The notes under the pieces are model-generated. The model worked only from the letters and a program-made list of their open reading frames with translations, was not told where the DNA came from and ran no database searches. Shown piece by piece: positions 60,101 through 64,000 of a stretch of 64,000 nt of DNA (within the stretch, counting starts at the first letter, position 1; every line of letters begins with the position of its first letter). The translations under genes were made by a program, and so were the position numbers. This DNA comes from Lineus longissimus (taxonomy: Eukaryota > Nemertea > Pilidiophora > Heteronemertea > Lineidae), in NCBI RefSeq assembly GCF_910592395.1, contig NC_088311.1:4962501-5026500 (forward strand), read 5' to 3'.

Positions 60101-61696
60101 TTACGTGATACATTTAGAAAGGCCGGGTCAGAGAACACTATCCCTGCCGTGTTTTCCGCTGCACATTCATATATTCCGTTCATGCTTTGATCAATACCGT
60201 GCAATTTGAGGGAACCTGCAATAGCAATGGTGATATAAAATGCCTACTTTCAAAAAACGTATGACTTCAATGGAGTATTTGGTGAATTGAAAAAGGAAAA
60301 AAAAGTCTTTAGTGTTAAAATTCTCAAAAAAAAATTCCAGATCTTTCAAAAAATCTGAGTTTAGGAACGATCGTCGTACCATCTGGAAGTACATCCATCC
60401 ACGGATTACTATCATCTACGGGAACATGGTCCTTCATCCAGTGGATATTGGGCCGTGGGTGCCCAGTGGCCTCACAGCTCAATGTATGATATGCCTGTCC
60501 TATCCGAAGATTAGTGGAAGCTGGTTGCCTGGTAATGGCCGGGTAGTCCAGTGGTAATGTTCCTGCAAAATGTTGAGCAATTGCACAAAGATCTGAAGAT
60601 ATAGGACGTTTCTGGGGGATACTCGTATCCCAGTATGACAGACGGCAAAGATGATAACGTACGTTATCCATTGATAAACGCTAGCTCCGTAGAGGAGTTC
60701 ATATTACTAGTTTATAAAAGAAAAGCTCGCTTAGTTTCTGCTGTTACAACTAGTTTTCTTACCGGTATATCGGAATTGAGTAAAATTGAAGTAATTTTCC
60801 GGCCTGGCCCTCATGGTTTTATTTAAATTGTATTGATGAAAAGATGTGTGAGGTTCACCCGTCAAAGCTAGTGAAACTAGGATGAACTGCTCGTGCATTT
60901 TTGTGAAACTTTGCGTAACACTTTCGTTTCTGGATCAATATTTACCATTTTCATATACTCTTATCCGTGTCCTTCTGTATCGTATCTTTGTCGCCGAGAA
61001 TCGCGCAGTGCACAAGACATCTTGGTCGTTGTACTCCGCATACGTTACGGGCGAAATACGCAGCACCGACCCTAGGGGATTCTGAAACAGTTTGTAGCCA
61101 TGACCGTCCTGTTTGACAACGGCTTCCTTTAGAATGAACCAGATAGCAGGTCTGGGGGTTGTTTTCACTGTGCACACGAAATACAACGTGCCGCCATTTT
61201 TTACTCTAGGCGATGCTGGAGCTAGGTTAAAATCAGATCCTGGAGTGCTTGATTCTGAAAGGACATGATTGACACTAGGTACTATAATGTATACTTGATA
61301 AGGATTTAGTCTCAAAGTTTCTTTTAAGCACTACAGAAGAAACTCAAAAACTGAATCCGCCTGAAATTATATATTTTTCTGTTGTTAGGTCCTGCTGAGA
61401 CGCCGGCATTGATGAATCTGCCCACTCTCTTTATGAACCGATAGCAAAACAAAATTGTTCACTTTACGTGATAGAATGTACAGTGTAAATGTAACAATGT
61501 AACTGACCAGATGGGACTAGTACTTGTCATTGTTTTTAAGTATTGCTGAAATGTATGACGAATCAATAACGTACTCTTTCAAGCGCCGATACTAATGGAA
61601 ATGAACAATTTGTTTAAATTAATGTGACTTACCAAAAAAAGATACGGTCCTGTAAACTCCAAAGGAAAGGATTATGAAAAAATAAAGACCCAACAT
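54138..61696 (-). CDS. LAR-type receptor (Ig/FN3 ectodomain, one TM helix) without phosphatase domains, 14 exons
   Basis: Exons are 61633-61696, 60946-61254, 60380-60562, 60105-60215, 58972-59265, 58528-58839, 58041-58331, 57539-57720, 57010-57145, 56722-56825, 56206-56419, 55565-55740, 54823-55014 and 54138-54437 (TAA), giving 955 residues in consistent phase. In order: signal peptide MLGLYFFIILSFGV; Ig1 (GSVLRISPV); Ig2 (CEATGHPRPNIHWMKD, YECAAENTAG); five FN3 domains; the membrane-proximal region specific to LAR/PTPRD/PTPRS phosphatases (VEFPVVSAKNGKISHMFLIV, then EFVLGDGKTYGGFKNKP, then SPYSYLF); TM GVYIFLLICVNLSIFICCGM (about 887-906). Only about 50 cytoplasmic residues follow before the stop, ending ASNV, a class I PDZ-ligand pattern. 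The usual Ig3, the furin site and both phosphatase domains are absent. It should be a cell-surface adhesion receptor or decoy. Confidence 0.87.
57300..57515. repeat. Degenerate short tandem repeat built on CAGTCAGTAGCC
   Basis: In an intron of the LAR-like gene, variants of CAGTCAGTAGCC, CAGCCTGCAGT and CATTAGCTTGC recur about 15 times without fixed spacing. It is non-coding. Confidence 0.65.
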
Positions 61697-64000
61697 AATT
61701 AGTTCGAAATAGCATCCATCACAACAAGTTTGAGCTACAGCATCGTATTATGCACGTCTGTTGCAGGCAATTATCAAACAAATGGAAATGCGTATACCAC
61801 GACAGCGACTGTACACGCACATAATAAATGGAAACTACTTGGCGTAATGATAAATAGGAAGCGTTTTGTTTACAGCTATTTTACGGGATAATTGCTGTAA
61901 TTTTGGCTGGATGAGGGATAGTCACTGTTATGCCGTACGAGACAATTATTGTATCGCTGAGCAATATGCCATTTCCTACGAGATTGGAGTATTTGGGAAC
62001 ACCTTGTCCTTCAGTATTGTATTGAAAACTGATCAGTAACAAGCGACATATCGATATGTTTTTAGTTTTAGCCCCCTGGTGGCAGAGTAACCTACCGTCA
62101 CCCCTTCCATTTGCCAGATAAACTGCGAATACGGCAACCAAAATTAGTTATGCATGAGAGATTTCGCGTCCAAATAAAATAATCTTGTCTCCACCCGAGT
62201 CGCGGCGCCTCTACAGAGTACGCGTCTTTTACTTCAGGTGGCGTGGTGGTCGTCGGCCGTGAATTTTGGTATGGATTGAACGTTACAAAAGTTTGGCCTG
62301 TTCCTCAGTTTCAGGTCGGGGGCTTCCCATGATTTTGGCATTTTCACCATCGCAAACTGAAGATCAGCAGTTCTCTCCGCACACGCTGAACGAATCACCA
62401 TGATTTCGGACGCGCGTAACATGACATAATCGGATGGGATTTTGTATGTGCCCGCTGTGATGGCCGCTGGGGGTTCTGGAGTGTGGGGGCTGACCCAGCG
62501 GGGCAAGTTTAGACAGGGATACAGAAAATACTACCATGTTGATCTGCCAATATCCATATGCTACCAGGTTCTTATAGCATTAGCGGTAATCTGCAGGTTT
62601 CCGATGATCGCCTACTTTAATATCGAGGAATATCCGGTGTGGCAGCAGCTGTAGTCCTTTCTCGATGAGTTCAATCCTCGCGTATTTCATTGCCCGTGAG
62701 CAGATTCCAACGAAGACTAATCCTTATAAAACGTAATAGGCATGCCTTGTAACGTGTACTTGTGGGTCACAAATAAGTCGAATAATTCACTGCATATCGA
62801 ATAAACTATACATGTACTGTACATGTATTTTGTCGTGCTGCATGTGGTGACGATGAAGTGTGTCTAAAAAGAAATGGATATCTTCATTCCACAAAATTAT
62901 TCAATGAAGGAATTTTTTTGTATCTGTTTTCAATTACCAACACTTAACTGAATACTGCATTTTCCACACTGGCATGATTTGTATAACGGATCCCCGCGGT
63001 TAACCATGTGCGCTAAAAACAGTCTTTCACCAAGACCAGTGTTGGACAAATTCACCTAATTTTGAAAAAGATTATCATTCAAATAACATGTAATTGGAAG
63101 ATTAATAGATTTCCAGCTGATTCGTGCGTGGTTCAATATACCTGGCCCACGGGCCAGCCTCCCAGATGGCCAATCCCGTATTGATCCACGTGTTGCAGGG
63201 TGGACAGGTACATGTATTTCACCTGTGACCTAGGCATCAGAGTAATGCAAGATTTTAATACCTTCTTGATTTTAAACCGGATTAGGCCTATCACAAATTC
63301 GTGCAACGACAATGCAATTTATTTTAATAGATTTCCTTTTTATAAAAATCAACCAGGCTTTCTCTTGTTGAAAATACAGAGAAACAAATACTTATATCGT
63401 CCCATTTGGATAATATCAACAACCCAGTGTGCTGGAGACAAAAAGCCTGCATTGAAGCTTTAAACAAGTGAACAAAAGAACAAAACGTGAACAGTAATTA
63501 TATCTATTTAATCAGGTATTTATGAGTACGTATCCAACTCACTGATAATGAATGAAACTCGTGACTTCAGGCATCATCCGAGTCAGATGGCTATTGACGC
63601 TGTTTAGATTGTCCCACAGGTGTTTTATAGTATTCAGATATCCATCAACCCTCAATGGTTTAGCAGTGGAAAAACTGACTTGATTCGCGTTGAGTAACTC
63701 CTGTACATACTATGTCATCCTTGAAGTGGACTTGATGATGAGAAAGACATGAGACTCGATTTGCGGTCCCGGACTGATGACTCTTCATCCGCTTTGAATG
63801 GATGGTGGTATAGATGACAGGGAAAAGACAAGTGTTTGTTGTGTTACTGGTTATGAGTAATCCAAGAATCGTGCCGTCATCGGACATTTCTGCTCCAATA
63901 TTCAGACATCGTTGTTTACGATTTTGATGTTTTCAACCTGGGGGCCATCAGGGGAATAACCGATTTGGCGATACAAAAAAAAACAATTTTGGTGTTTTTC
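61697..64000. other. 5' flank of the LAR-like gene and unassigned sequence
   Basis: No exon with family similarity was found. Open frames at 62234-62506 (-), 62442-62654 (+) and 63200-63463 (+) have no recognisable motif and no splice support. The region contains several TACATGTA palindromes and would include the LAR-like promoter. Confidence 0.4.

Noticed and set aside
62234-62654. Overlapping open frames on both strands upstream of the LAR-like gene
   Set aside because: No recognisable motif, no signal peptide or membrane pattern, and no consistent exon boundaries.
1-64000. CRISPR arrays, rRNA genes, prokaryotic operons or riboswitches
   Set aside because: None seen. The window is intron-rich animal DNA and the regular repeats present are minisatellites, tandem exon units or foldback elements.

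Overview
This window is nuclear DNA of an invertebrate animal, most likely marine. Every recognisable gene is split by GT-AG introns, the encoded families are metazoan (F-type lectin, VWD/C8/TIL, fibronectin type II, LAR-type receptor), and the AT-rich non-coding DNA is full of the palindrome TACATGTA and of small foldback elements. I cannot fix the phylum from sequence alone. A hemichordate, echinoderm, amphioxus or lophotrochozoan would all fit.

Layout. 1.1-2.9 kb (+): a complete ATG10 (autophagy E2-like enzyme) in 6 exons. 4.5-7.1 kb (+): a complete cytosolic thioredoxin in 5 exons. 8.7-9.0 kb: the 3' end of a CR1/L2-like LINE. 9.1-9.3 kb (-): one isolated Ly6-like exon. 10.2-10.9 kb: two tandem repeats. 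12.2-24.9 kb (-): gene A, a secreted mosaic protein of 1,137 residues. 25.7-26.2 kb: a MITE packed with AAAACCNGGTTTT-like palindromes. 27.4-32.3 kb (-): a 9-exon SLC15 (PTR2/POT family) transporter. 35.2-53.4 kb (+): gene B, a secreted mosaic protein of 1,481 residues. 54.1-61.7 kb (-): a 14-exon LAR-type receptor with Ig and FN3 domains, a transmembrane helix, and no phosphatase domain.

The centrepiece is the divergent pair A and B. From four mini-modules onward they share the same exon order, nearly the same exon lengths and the same intron phases: 4 mini-modules, VWD (2 exons), C8, TIL, EGF, 9 mini-modules, then FN2 alternating with a short Cys/Trp module, ending in FN2. Their N-termini are unrelated. 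A carries a complete F-type lectin domain. B carries a partial C-type-lectin-like piece followed by three in-frame tandem copies of a four-exon Cys-rich unit that resembles the PCSK9 C-terminal repeats. The 15-18-residue mini-module (Cys, Trp, Cys), one exon each with phase 1 at both ends, matches no family I can name. The likely picture is a duplicated secreted scaffold (mucus, adhesive, matrix or immune) that exchanged its recognition head. That role is inference from architecture. ATG10, thioredoxin, the transporter and the LAR-like gene look like unrelated neighbours.

For ATG10, thioredoxin, SLC15, the LAR-like gene and genes A and B, the exon models sum to whole codons and all splice phases agree. 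Coordinates were read by eye and may be off by one or two bases in places.
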